In this document: positions 33,900 to 45,450 of the stretch, piece after piece | Numbering within the stretch: position 1 is the stretch's first letter | Layout of the letters: each line of letters starts with the position of its first letter | Notes under the pieces: model-generated | Told to the model about the DNA's origin: nothing | Database searches by the model: none | The model's input: the letters and a program-made list of their open reading frames with translations, nothing else | Program-made: the position numbers and the translations under genes | DNA from: Rhexocercosporidium sp. MPI-PUGE-AT-0058 | Lineage: Eukaryota; Ascomycota; Leotiomycetes; Helotiales | DNA: 64,000 nt | Reading direction: 5' to 3' | Assembly (NCBI GenBank): GCA_020746875.1 | Contig: JAGTJL010000010.1 | Location: 2,108,001 to 2,172,000 of the forward strand

Positions 33900-36800
33900 T
33901 AAACTTAACTTTAACTTCTTTTTTAAATAATCGAACTCTTTTTAATTACGATAAGCGCACTTAAACTCCTTAATATTAAACGTTTAAATCCTTTTATGTC
34001 TTTTATAAAATTTAAAATTTAATAAACCTTACGTTATTAATTACTCTTAACCTTTTCGACGCCGAACCGAAACCCTTATCGCTAAATAATTTAAAAATAT
34101 AATAAAATAAAAAAGTTATTAAATATAACTTCTAGGCTTAGGCGAAGTAAGACGAAAATGCTCGCGACCTTATAGAAAAAGGCCTTAAGCCGAGTATATT
34201 ATTACCGGCAAAGGCTATAATTAAAAATATAACTTTAATATATACTACTCTTATAAGAAAACACGTAAGGAAGCTCGTATAATAAACGGAAAAGGCTCGA
34301 GCTTATAAGGCAGCTTATAAGTGGATTTAAGAGATAATTAATTCTTTTATTTATTAAGGAATAGTTAAGGAATATAAGAATAAATAAGCTTATATAAAAA
34401 AAGAGTAATTAACCGAGATAATAAACAAAGACCCTTAATTAAAATTATAAACTCTTTAATTACTTCTCTGGATCTTTAAGAGAAATTACGCCCCTTTAAA
34501 AATAAATACTCATACGCTAACATAATTTATTTATAAGAGAAATTACGCCCCTTTAAAAATAAATACTTATACGCTAATATAATTTATTTATAAGAAAAAG
34601 CTCGCTATTATTAAAGTAAGGCGAGTTAATCTTAAGGAGTGGCTTTAAAAATAAAGAGCGACCTATTAAAATACTCTTTTATACGACTTACCGGACGTCA
34701 AAAGACCGCTAATAATACTTAACTTTATTAAGGCGGTATAAGAGAAGCTCGCATTGGAATAAGCGCGCGAACGGCACTTTAAATTACTAAGAAATAATAC
34801 TCTTAAAGTAATAAATTAATACTTTTTACTTAATTACGTTAATTAATTATTTACTTTTAATAAAAAATTACTTATAGCTTTTAAATAATAAAAGACAATA
34901 AGCTTATATATTACTTTAAAAAGAAAATTAAATACTTCCGTAACCTCGTCGATTTAACGAAACTAGTCGCTAAACACGCGAGCAAATACTTACTTATATA
35001 AATATTACTTTTACTATTATAAGGCTATTAATTATCATAGACTTCGGTATTATTACGACGACTCGACGGCGAGTAACTTTAAGAACTTATTATTAGTAGA
35101 GGAAATTAAAAAGACTCGACTTCGACTAAAGAGCGACTTCCTTAATTTCCGCCGAGAAATTACTAAACTTAATAAGAATATATTATTAGTAATATAATTA
35201 GCTTCCGGATTGCCTTTCGGTAATTCCTTTTTTATTTAAGTATTAATAACTTCTATAGCTTTAAAGCTAATTACTTTAATAAAAGCAAAATACTTTAAAA
35301 ACGTTTAGGCTTACTTTATAAACCTTAAATTTCTCGATAAAGCTCTTGTTATTGCAGGAGTATACGCTATTATAAATATAAATCGTTATTCACTTATAAA
35401 AAGCACCTTGCTCGATAATAAAACTATTATTTATTTAATAAATTTAAAAGCTCTTTTCGTTCTTAAAAGCTTTATTAAATTTATTACGAACGACAGCGTT
35501 AAGGCCGGAACGTTAAGTTTAATAATTAAGGACTGCGGTACTCGAGTCTTTAAAGGTGCTCTTTACGGCCTTAATAAACTAAATACAGGCGATTTAACTC
35601 TTTTAAACGTCGTTATTATTAAAGGCTTTAATATTAATATTATTTTAAAAGCTCGCCTTTTGTAAGTAAGAGTTTAATATAATAGTTTAAATTATACTTT
35701 ACGCACAAAAATAATTAAAAACAGTTTAGTTTTAAAGTAATTATAATAATAATTTAATTTAACTTTCTTTAAATATAAGCCTTTTAATTACTCTTTGGTT
35801 TCTTTAATTACTTGCTGCATTTTAACTCGCTTAAATTATAACTTTTTAATATTTTTAACGCTAAAGAAGAATATTTGCTAAGGCTTTTAGTTAAGTAAAT
35901 AATATTTAAAGCCACGAGTCGATAAAGCTTACTTATAATATTTACGCGTAGGTCACCTTAAAAAGGAAGCCTTAGAAAACTTAATAAAAAATGCGCGTAA
36001 TATCGAGATTTAAGGTTTAACTCGGTTAAAATGCAAGTATTATATAATAATTATAACATAATAAGTAATAAGTCGTCGTCAATTAAAAAGAGTAATTACC
36101 CGTCCTTTTTATCGCATTTCTTAAGATTTATTCGATTTTTAATAAGGTTTAATAAGAATAGCTAGCTTTTATTAATTAAAGACAAATATAATAAGAAATT
36201 TTACGGGCGGCTTTTAAAAACTAAAGAGTTAATTATTATCTTAAATACTTTTAAATTATTTAAGGCGTAAACAAGACGCTAATTCGGGCTCTTAATTTAC
36301 AAAATACGCTAAGATAATAACACCTTAATTATAAAGATTAATAAATTAATTAAATATAAAAGTAATATAAAAAGAGTAATATTAATATTAAATCTATCCT
36401 TTTATATATATATTAACTTAATAAAAAAGCTAAGCGCGTAGGTAAAGAAATAATTAATAAATTAATTAAAATACGCCTTTTCGCTAATTTACCCCGGGCG
36501 CTTTAAATGAAATTAATAATAGCGGCAATTATTCTTTATAATATAAGTCTATTTACTTATAAAAGCTTTAAAAATCTAAACGAAGTATTCTAAGCTTAAT
36601 TTAAATAATATTTTCGGTATTACGACCTTAAGCTTACGCTAAAACTGACAACCGATTTACGGCCTAACTAAAGTAACCTATATACGTACGGCTATAAAGC
36701 CTATCTTATAATTAAAGATTAAAAAGCTCTCCGCCAAAAGAGAGCTTTTAAAGTTAACCCGCAAGCGCACCTTAATTACTTAATTAAATACGTCTTATTT

Positions 36801-39000
36801 AATATTTATAAAATCTAAGTGCTTTAATTATAATATATAATAGTGACTCAGAATATTACTTTTAATAAAACCTTCTTTTATTTAGGCTTTTAAATATAAA
36901 GAGAGCGGTCGGCTAGCCGCGCTTAATATTAAAAGATCTTATAAAATATTAAAAGAAAAAAAAGGAGATTAAGACGTTAGTTTTATTATAATTAATTAAG
37001 CGTACTTAATATATTAAAATTAAAAACACCGTTTATTATTCCGAACGGAAAACAATTAAGCGAAGCAATAAGCGCTATAAAAGTCGACGAGTCTATGAGC
37101 TCGAAGGTATTAAAACCTCTAATTAAGCTTTTAAGCTTGGGGGTAAAGCTATTTGCTCCCCTTTTAATTAAATTAATAAAAGTAAATATATCACTTTTAG
37201 CTAATTTAATAGCTTTTAACTTTATTTAGCCGTTTGTTAATAAAAACTCGGGGTAATTTAGTTAAGAAAGAGTACTAGACTTCTTATTTACGAGCATTTT
37301 AATTAAGTCTTAAAACGAGCCGATATTTTAAGACAGTTAACGTCTAAAAGCGCAATTAAAAGAGGTGTCTTACGTAATATATTAAACTTTTAAATAATAT
37401 AGGCCTTAAACGGAATCAATATTATAAGTTGTAATTTATTTTAAAAGGCTATACGACCGAAAGCGCGGTCTTAAGTGACGAGGAGCACTTAAAGAAAGTA
37501 TTAGCTTTAAGTAATTAGAAGCTCTGCCTCGAGTAACTAAGTACGAGGAGCATCTGTAATTATCGAAATTAAAAGAAGATAAAGAATTAAGTTTACGCTT
37601 ATTATTCCCGGCTTTAATTAAATTAAATTCCGGCTTATTTAAACTTCTTAAAAGAAAAAGTAAAAGATTAAGTAATTAATAAAGGTCGAAAGACTCGAGT
37701 TAATAATAAGGTAATAAAACCGAATTAAAGCGTTTATATAATAACTATTAAAAAGTTAATTATAAAATCATTATAATTGTTAATAACCGCGAGCACTTAA
37801 GGATTTTTTAAGGACTTTTTAGCTTAATTAAAACTAGTGCGAAAAACGGAAAAGACTTAAGTGTAATTCACGTTATTATATTAACGTTTATATTTAAAAA
37901 TATCGAAATTCGACAATTAGTTAAGCTCTTAAGGATTTATTAATTATAAATACTTAAGACTTATTAAATTAAAAAGACCTTAAGGATTACTTATTAAAAA
38001 ATACTTCCGAGTTAACGCTATTAAGAAGATTACTAACCTTAAGTCGCGCAACTACTAAAGAGTCGTTAAACATACTTTTATTACCGAGTAATTAATTCCT
38101 TTAAAATAAGTATTTTATATTAAAGTCGATTCGTTAAGGTATTTAACCTGCTGTCGCTCCGAGTTGTTATAAAAGAGACTTATAACTTAAAACGTCAATT
38201 TTATTAATATATATAACTACTTTAATTACTCGCTCCTTTAAAACTGTTATAACTATTATAACTTAATTTAATTTAAAAATATTTAATTTAATATAATAAA
38301 TCTTTTATTAACGCTAAAAAGTAGATAAGTGCTCGCGTACGCTATTATTTATCGGACGGTTTTAAATAAAACGGAAAGTAATAAAGTTAATGCGTACTTT
38401 ACGGACTTAGGACTTATAGCGCTATAATACGGTGACTTTACTTATACTTTAATAACTTTAAGGTTAATCGCTTATAAAAAGAGCCTTATATATTTATAAA
38501 TAATAACGTATAGTATTTATAATATTTATATTAATATATTAAGTGCTTTTATAATTGGCTTTTAAAGACGTTAAATTAATTATTAACGGCTTAAATATAA
38601 TATATAAGCTTATAAAGGAGAGTAAAATGGTTTTAGCGTTCGTATTATTAAAATCGATTAGAAGACTATTTCTTTAATATACATACTTATATTTAAAAGA
38701 TTACTCTTGATTTAATTATAAATAAAAATTGCTTAAGTATACTATTACTTTAGTCGAGCTATTAAAAATAAAATAGCTACTTTAGCTTTAAATTAAGAGT
38801 TTAAGAAAGGTTAAATTAATACTTTATATTATAATTATATTATACGTAACGTCGCTTTTATTACTTTAAGGCTTTTTTATTTTTAATTAATCTTTTTTAA
38901 GAGACTTATTATAATTAACTAAATAATTCGTTACTTTTTTATTTTCTTAGCGATTATTTATAATTATAAGTTACGCGACTCTACCTTATAATAATATTAA
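33900..39000 (+). pseudogene. Copia C gag-pol, RIP-degraded
   Basis: Plus-strand order is typical of Copia. A gag-like region (about 33.9-35.2 kb) is followed by an aspartic-protease segment with an open frame at 35,408-35,665 (LDNKTIIYLINLKALF ... TRVFKGALYGLN ... VVIIKGFNINII), where DSGA is expected but DNKT is seen. The pre-integrase WH-R-GHL block lies at about 35,940. Reverse transcriptase fragments are at about 38,100-38,750 (for example NIIYKLIKESKMVLAF). Numerous TAA/TAG stops replace Trp and Gln codons. Not functional. Confidence 0.72.
34481..34594 (+). repeat. 57-bp tandem duplication in Copia C gag
   Basis: Two adjoining 57-bp units (34,481-34,537; 34,538-34,594) differ at only two positions, both CpA in unit 1 and TpA in unit 2. 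57 bp is 19 codons, so the duplication would keep the gag frame. Confidence 0.9.
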
Positions 39001-39849
39001 ATGCTTTTTTTATAAACATATTAAATAAGTAATTTTTTAATAAATATATTTTATATTTTTTAAAGTTTAATCTTTTAAAAAATAATTTATAAAATATAAT
39101 TATTATATTTATAATATAAGTAAAGCTTTTTAAAGTTAAGTGCACCGATAAGGAACTTATAATACTTTAGGATTCTTTTAAGAATTACGCCTTAATATAA
39201 AATAACTTAAAATTTTCTTAATAATTAATAAACGATTCAGTTAATTGTTAGGGAAAATTAGTGTATTTTTATTAAGTGCGCTAGTTAATATTTAAAATAT
39301 GTATTACGCTAGAGTTTTAAAAAGCACTTTTATAATGAATATCTTTTATAAATTATATGGTAACAGACTTATTAAAACCCTTTTTTATAGAAATTTAAAG
39401 CATTTATTACTTTTATTAACTTTAATGTTTGTATCTTAATAAAGCAACTCCTTTAAAGACTTGTTTAAATAGTTTTTATATATATTCTTTATTTTTATTT
39501 ATTTTTAAAGTAATTATATAATAAGCTTATTTTTAATTAAAAGCTTTATTTATATTATTATGTATTTTTTATAAAAATTCTCTTTTATAATTTTCTATTT
39601 ATAATTTTATTTTATTAAAGATTAATTAAGCTTAGGAGTATAAATTATTATATTTTAAAAATTAATTACTTTTAATAATTCTTTAATTTAAAAGTAAACA
39701 CAAGCTTTAGTTTTTAAAATATAAAGGAATACTTAAAAAGTAAGAGGTTCTTAAGTCTTAAAAAACAAAAGAGTAACTTATTTATTAAAAGATAAAAGGC
39801 TTAAAACCTCCCGAATTAGCTCGCTTAAAATATTAATTATTATATTAAC

Positions 39850-40630
39850 TAGCTCTTTAACGCGAGTAGCTTAAGCTTTTGCTTAGGAGTAAAAATAACT
39901 CCACGAGTAGACATAGCTTAAAAGGCCAGAACACTAAGGTTAGGACTATAGGCGCGAGCAGCTTTAGTAGTAATAATAATAATAAAATAATTAGCTGCTC
40001 CCTTACTACTCTTCTTAGCGAAGAGAGCACCTACAGCGGCAGTAATCTTCTCTTTAATAATATAAGTATAAATTATAAAAGCAATTAAAGGCTCTTCTTT
40101 TTCTTTTAAAAAATTAATTAAATTAATTTAATTTTCTGGAAATAAAGTAAGTAACTTACCGTTCTCCTTATTATTATTATCTCTAACTTTATTATTAAAA
40201 CTAATAGTAGCGCTAATAATAGCTTTATTAATATTACTACCCTTAAGGGCGGCACAGACCGGGATTCTTAATTATTTTAATTCTTAAAAAATTTAATAAT
40301 AAATTAAAAAGCAAGAAAGGAGTAGTTAAATCGACTTACCTTTTTATTAACTTTATTTTTTAACGTATTATAATATACGAGGAAAAGAGCTTAAGCAATA
40401 GCGAGAGTAATTACTTACTTATAACTAGACGAGTAAGCAAAGTAATAAGTACTTTTTTTAATAATATTATAATATTAACCGCTACTTTTTATTTAAAAGA
40501 CGCTATTAATATAGCTTAAATAAACTATTATATAAGTACTTATTAACTACTTTAAAGCCCGGGGAGTAGCAGCGGCACGGCGAGGAGCGGGGGCGGAGAC
40601 GGGAGCAGTGGACAGTTATGCCTTAATGAC
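39850..40630 (-). pseudogene. Antisense coding-like region in the 3' part of Copia C
   Basis: Between pol and the 3' LTR, the minus strand shows a coding-like stretch starting near a GC-rich, Ala/Pro-encoding patch (40,556-40,625; STAPVSAPAPRRAAATPRAL) with no ATG directly before it. A candidate intron 40,267-40,339 (gtaagt donor, aag acceptor) follows. Further left are ATISFNNKVRDNNNKENG-like and AAVGALFAKKSSKGAAN-like pieces. Frames are broken by RIP-type stops. No domain is recognised, and it does not obviously resemble the antisense region of element D. Confidence 0.35.
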
Positions 40631-41096
40631 GACTTTCTTCTTCTTATTATTAATAATAGCTTTAACTTATTATAAGTCAGCGATTGTTTTTTAATTAATT
40701 AATCTTAAATTAGTTAATTTTTAATTAATAAATCGAAATTAATAAATCGAAAATCGAGCCACTTACTTTACTTTAGCGAGTAAATCGTCGTTTTATTATA
40801 ACGATTCTGGCGGAGCGCTTAAAGACACTTATAATGTTAAAGAAAGTAGTTAATTAATTAATTAATTAATTAATAAATTAATTAAGTAGTAGATCGAGAG
40901 CAGTCGATTTATAAGTTATCGAGTATTTATAAGTTTAAGTTTAATAAGAAAATCGTTAGTTTATGTAGTTAAGTTATTTACTTAATTATTGTATATAAGT
41001 GAATTTATTTGCCTAATTCTTTTTTATTATTTGCTCTCGCTTAATATAGCTAATTATAATAATAATGGCTTATTATTATTAATTGCTTAAAGGGTG

Positions 41097-41279
41097 TGTC
41101 GTATAAACACGGGCAGCTGTTCTCTTAATATTATACGTGACTTAATTAAGTTCTACTATTGTAGACCGCCTTTAGGAGAATAACTGTCTTCTCCTAATTC
41201 TTGGAGCTTTTTAAAAGAATAATTAATCACTTTAATTTAATTACAACTGCTTATAGTGCTTTAATCCACTTTTATACCA
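41097..41279 (+). repeat. 3' LTR of Copia C
   Basis: 183 bp, preceded by the polypurine tract AAAGGGTG and followed immediately by Gypsy copy B sequence (AAAGTCC at 41,281) with no target duplication. Confidence 0.83.
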
Positions 41280-41299
41280 TAAAGTCCTTATTACAAAAA

Positions 41300-44200
41300 G
41301 AGACTCTATAACTTTAAAGAGTATTATAAGCGTAAAATCGCGATTTCTGGAATATGTAGACAATGTCCCGGTAATAATAAAAAACTATATTATTTTTATT
41401 AAGTTTTATATTATAAATATCTTAAATATTAAAATTATTTTTAAATTTCTATTCTTTCGGACTATGCGCGTTTTATTTAAATACTTATTTAATGCAGAAG
41501 GCGGTCTAGTTTACGCTAACTTATAGAATAAGACTACGTGACTAATTATTATTATTAAAGTAATTAAACCTACGGAGTACGTTAAAAGCATTAAAGCTAT
41601 AAAGTCTAAGAGCCGAGTTAATAAAATATTATTAAATCCGGAATTAGACTACTTAAAGTCCGAAACTAATTTAAAAAACGAATAATTAATTATAATTAAA
41701 GCTTTATAATTAATACCGTCGAATGCTTTTTAAAGGACACTTCCTTTAAGCTTAAGGATAAGTTTTTTTATAAGGAGGATAAAGAAATCTTTAATAATAA
41801 AAGTAATTCCTCTTTTAAAGACGTCTTATATATTTTTATTAAATATATAAAACGAGAATTCATAATTTTAAAGACGGACTTTTACGATTACCTCTTTTAT
41901 AAAGACTTTATTAAAGCTCCTTTTAATAAAGAACGTATATTTAATACCGTATTAATTGATAAAATCGAGCTTATCTTTTAATTTATTACAGATTATAATA
42001 TTTTATTAATAACGTTTTTATTTAAAAAACGTAAATAAGTTTCGCAAGTTTATATTATATATAAGATAAAAAATAAAAAGATTAAGTTTATAAATTAAAT
42101 AAATAAAATAAGAAATGCGCTTAAAGGCCGTAAAGACTAATATAAAGTCTTTAAAGAAAAGGACTTTTATTAAGAATAAGTTAAGAAGTATTAAGATATT
42201 TTATTCTTTCGTTTTGCCGGCTTTTCTTGCGAATTTAAAATTACGAAAGAGCGACTTATTATTTTAAATATTAAAAATATATTATAATTAAAAAAGAGAG
42301 CCCTTTTTAACGAAATTATATTAAATCGAGAAGGTATTATTATATTTAATTAAATAAAGTATAAAAAATTCTATAAGGATGTTTTGCCATTTATAATTAT
42401 TAAGAGAATAGACTATAAAGCCTAATAAGCACTATATTTTCTATTTTTTAAAATATTAGCTCCTGAAGTCAGGAAAATAATAAAAGATAAATTTAATTAT
42501 AAGGTTCTCGAATTCTTTAAGAGGCTATATTACAACGCTTAATTCTTAATTAAAAAGAAGGAATTAAAAAAGTACCGCTTAATTAACTCGGTAATTATAC
42601 TTAACGTAACTATTTTAAGAGACGCCAACTTACTTCTTTTTATAAATAAATTTTTAAAGGAATTTATAAAATATTATATTGTAAGCCTAGTAAACTTATA
42701 CTTAAGTTATAATTAATAAGTATTATATTAAAGCAGCTATTGGATTTCACTTTGGTAACTCGTGCCGATTCTATCCTGGAATAGCCGAAGGAGTTTCTAC
42801 TGCTTACGCGGCCCGGAAATTACCTTTGTATTCCGGGAAATTACGCTTGTATTTAATTACGTAGCTCGTATAAGCTACGTAATCAGTTACGTAGTCGTAA
42901 AAGCTTCTAGAAAAGCTATTATTTTGTATATAATTACCGAAGAGCTCTTTTAGCTCTTTAAGCAAGTAAGTAATTCTCTTTCTTTAATTACGTGTCCTTA
43001 CCTACTGCGCTTCCTCATTTTTGATTGGCTCGCTTATTCTCACAGCAGCCAAGACATAACGGCCTTTTTTATACTTAATATTAAACTAGTCTGAAATACG
43101 ACGCTATTTTAAGGAGTTCTAAACTCTATTACTTAATTTATAAAAACAATTAATAAAATATTAAAAGATATTATGCCTTTTATTATAATGTCGTTTTTAA
43201 ACGACGTTAACGTAAAAAAATTATATATAAACTATAATCAAAAGAAAGCACGGCCTGGAATTCGCCAGTTCGTCCTTAAGTACTTTCTTAATCTCGATAA
43301 GACGCTAAAACGCCTTAAGCGTATTAAAGCTATTATAAGCCTTAAATCGTAATTCTGTCGTAATAATATAAACGTCGTCGGCTACGTATATAATTTACAA
43401 AAAAGAAAACCTTTAATTACATACTTAATTAAAATATAAAAATAAAAAGAACTTAAAAACGTTATAAAAGTCAAAGGATTTTTAAGTTTAATTACCTATT
43501 TTTACATTTAAATTAAAGACTTTTATTTATTAGCCGAGCCGTTATACGACCTTATTAAAAAAGGAGTTAAATTTATATAAAACCTTATAATTTATAATTA
43601 AGTAATAAAAACCCTTTAAAATATCTTATATTTTTTTTTAATGTTTTATAGAATCGATTACTTTAAAGGCGCTGGCGAAATCGTCGTTTTTATAGACTTT
43701 AGTAGAGTTAAATAAAGTGGTTTTCTTAGTTAACGTGACCCGAAAAATAATAAGCTTAAACCGGCAAAATATAAAAGCGGCTTTTAAACGAAGGCAAAAC
43801 GAGACTATGACGTTATAAAAAGAAAATATAAAGGCATACTTTTAATCCTTAAAAAGCTTAAAATCTGGCTTATAAAAGTCTATTTTATTATAAAGACTAA
43901 CGTAAATACTTTTATTATTTAACTTAAAGGAACTGCTTACGACTACCTTAGTGCGATACTCACTCGCTAACTCACTTAAATTAAGCTTTTCGACTTTAAA
44001 GTGCGCCATATTAAAGGTGTTATATACATAATAATAAATGCTTTCTTAAAAAGACTTAAACACCTTAAGGATATTAAAGAGAATATCGAAAATAATAATA
44101 ATAGAGATTAAATCTTAATTAAGCCTAGTGCGATTAGAATTTACTTTATAAAAGTAGAGAATACAAAAGACTTAATAAAAGAGCCAGAGACCTTCGATGA

Positions 44201-45450
44201 CTCTGAGTTAACTCGAAGACGCGATATTCTTATTAATATAAAACGAAAAGTCTAAGAATTATAAAATAGGTCGAACGATTAAGTAATACTTAATAGCGAT
44301 TCGAGTATAGATTAAAAAAGTAAAGTAAACTTATTAATATCTTTAAAATATTATAAAAAGTATTATTAAAGGATAATTACTTATTTAATTATACTTAAGA
44401 TTTCAAAAAGTATAAACTTAAAAGCTTTTTATATATTTAAAAAAGAAGTATTATTATATAAGGTTTATAACTTACGTGTTTAAAGACTTTTATTAAAAGG
44501 CGTATTTATTAAACTTATTATCGACATTAATAAAAACAAAGTATATATTTTATAAAGCTATTATAATAGCTCTAGCTACAAAAAAAGGAAAAGTATATAT
44601 TACCGTATTTCTTAGCGTTATTTTTAAAAGGGCTGTTTTAAGGACTTCGCGGAATTTATTAAAACATATATTAAGTGTATATTATATAATATTAAATAAT
44701 AAGAAAAACTTATAGTTTTAATTACTTTAAACGGACTTATAAAAAAATAGGCGCTAAATATTACTTTTATATTAATATAAAACGGAAAGAAGTATTTTGT
44801 TGTCGCCCGGGACGACATAAGTAATTAAGTCGAAGTTAAGGCGCTTACTTTAAAAGAAGCTAAAGGCATTATTAATTTTATTTAATAAGATATTATTTGC
44901 CGACACAGGCTATTTTAAAAGCTAGTAATTAATAAAAGCATAAAGAATATAAGTAAAGTCGTTAACTTATTAAATAAAATAGAAATTCAATAAATTCAAA
45001 TATTGGCTTATAACGCGAAAGCTAATAATATAATCGAGCGGAGATATGGCCTTATTAAAAATGCTCTTTTTAAAATAAAGAAGACTAAATAAATAACTTA
45101 TTAGCGGTTCTATTCGCTAACTATATTATAATTTATAAACTTATAGACTATACCCCTTTTTATATAATTTACGATAAAAAACCAGTTCTTCCTATCGAAA
45201 CACGTTATTTTACTTAAAGAAGCCTTTTTTTAAAAGACATTAAAAGTATTAACGATTTAATTTACATTCAAACTCTTTAATATTAAATACGAAATAATAA
45301 TATAAAGGAAGCTAAGCTTTAAAAGACACGCCGTAAATAAAAAAGGAAAGAAGCTTTTGACGTAAAAAAAGACATTTAAAATAGGCTATTATAAGTTAAA
45401 GACTTAATTCTTAAGCACGACTTTATTTAAGAAATTAATATATTAAGGAG
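41300..45450 (+). pseudogene. Gypsy copy B pol, RIP-degraded
   Basis: Reverse transcriptase: an MSFLNDVNVK box where FLDDV is expected (about 43,175-43,205; Asp to Asn). The thumb region RQFVLKYFLNLDKTLKRLK lies near 43,270, and FCRNNINVVGYV follows. RNase H: RDYDVIKRKYKGILLILKKL (about 43,810), then IKLFDFKVRHIKG (about 43,980-44,020). Integrase core: YFVVARDDISN-like (about 44,790), IICRHRLF and NNIIERRHGLIKNALF-like (about 45,030). Tryptophan codons in conserved TRW..W positions are now stops, exactly as RIP predicts. Confidence 0.8.
42740..43043 (-). mobile_element. Hairpin-rich short repeat, copy 1
   Basis: A 304-bp insertion in the Gypsy B reverse transcriptase, flanked by AGCAGCTA (42,732-42,739) and AGCAGCCA (43,044-43,051). 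Copy A has the uninterrupted site (near 23,655), which proves insertion and an 8-bp target duplication with one C/T difference. It is the reverse complement of 50,763-51,081. The ends (GTGAGAATA.. and ..GAAATCCAA) are not inverted repeats of each other. It contains several short hairpins. Class unknown; the 8-bp duplication would fit hAT- or Mutator-mobilised non-autonomous DNA. Confidence 0.75.

Larger units (their letters stand above)
33432..41279 (+). mobile_element. Ty1/Copia retrotransposon C
   Basis: A 7.85-kb plus-sense element with LTRs at 33,432-33,613 (182 bp) and 41,097-41,279 (183 bp), both starting TGTCGTATA. A polypurine tract AAAGGGTG directly precedes the 3' LTR, and the post-LTR primer-site region resembles that of element D (ATTAnAAGC), so C and D are related. 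No target duplication: the left flank is AATAT and the right flank TAAAG. It sits exactly between the inverted Gypsy copies A and B. It is RIP-degraded. Confidence 0.82.

Noticed and set aside
40840..40885. (AATT)n run as a possible regulatory site
   Set aside because: It is a simple repeat within the Copia C 3' region and expected by chance in such AT-rich DNA.
33432..41279. Copia C LTRs as the missing 5' LTRs of Gypsy A and B
   Set aside because: Their sequence differs completely from the Gypsy 3' LTRs, and their orientation is the same at both ends, so they form one Copia element.
42762..42953. Open frame in hairpin repeat copy 1
   Set aside because: The two copies are in opposite orientation, so this plus-strand frame and the one at 50,805-51,017 lie on opposite strands of the repeat. 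Coding is not conserved.
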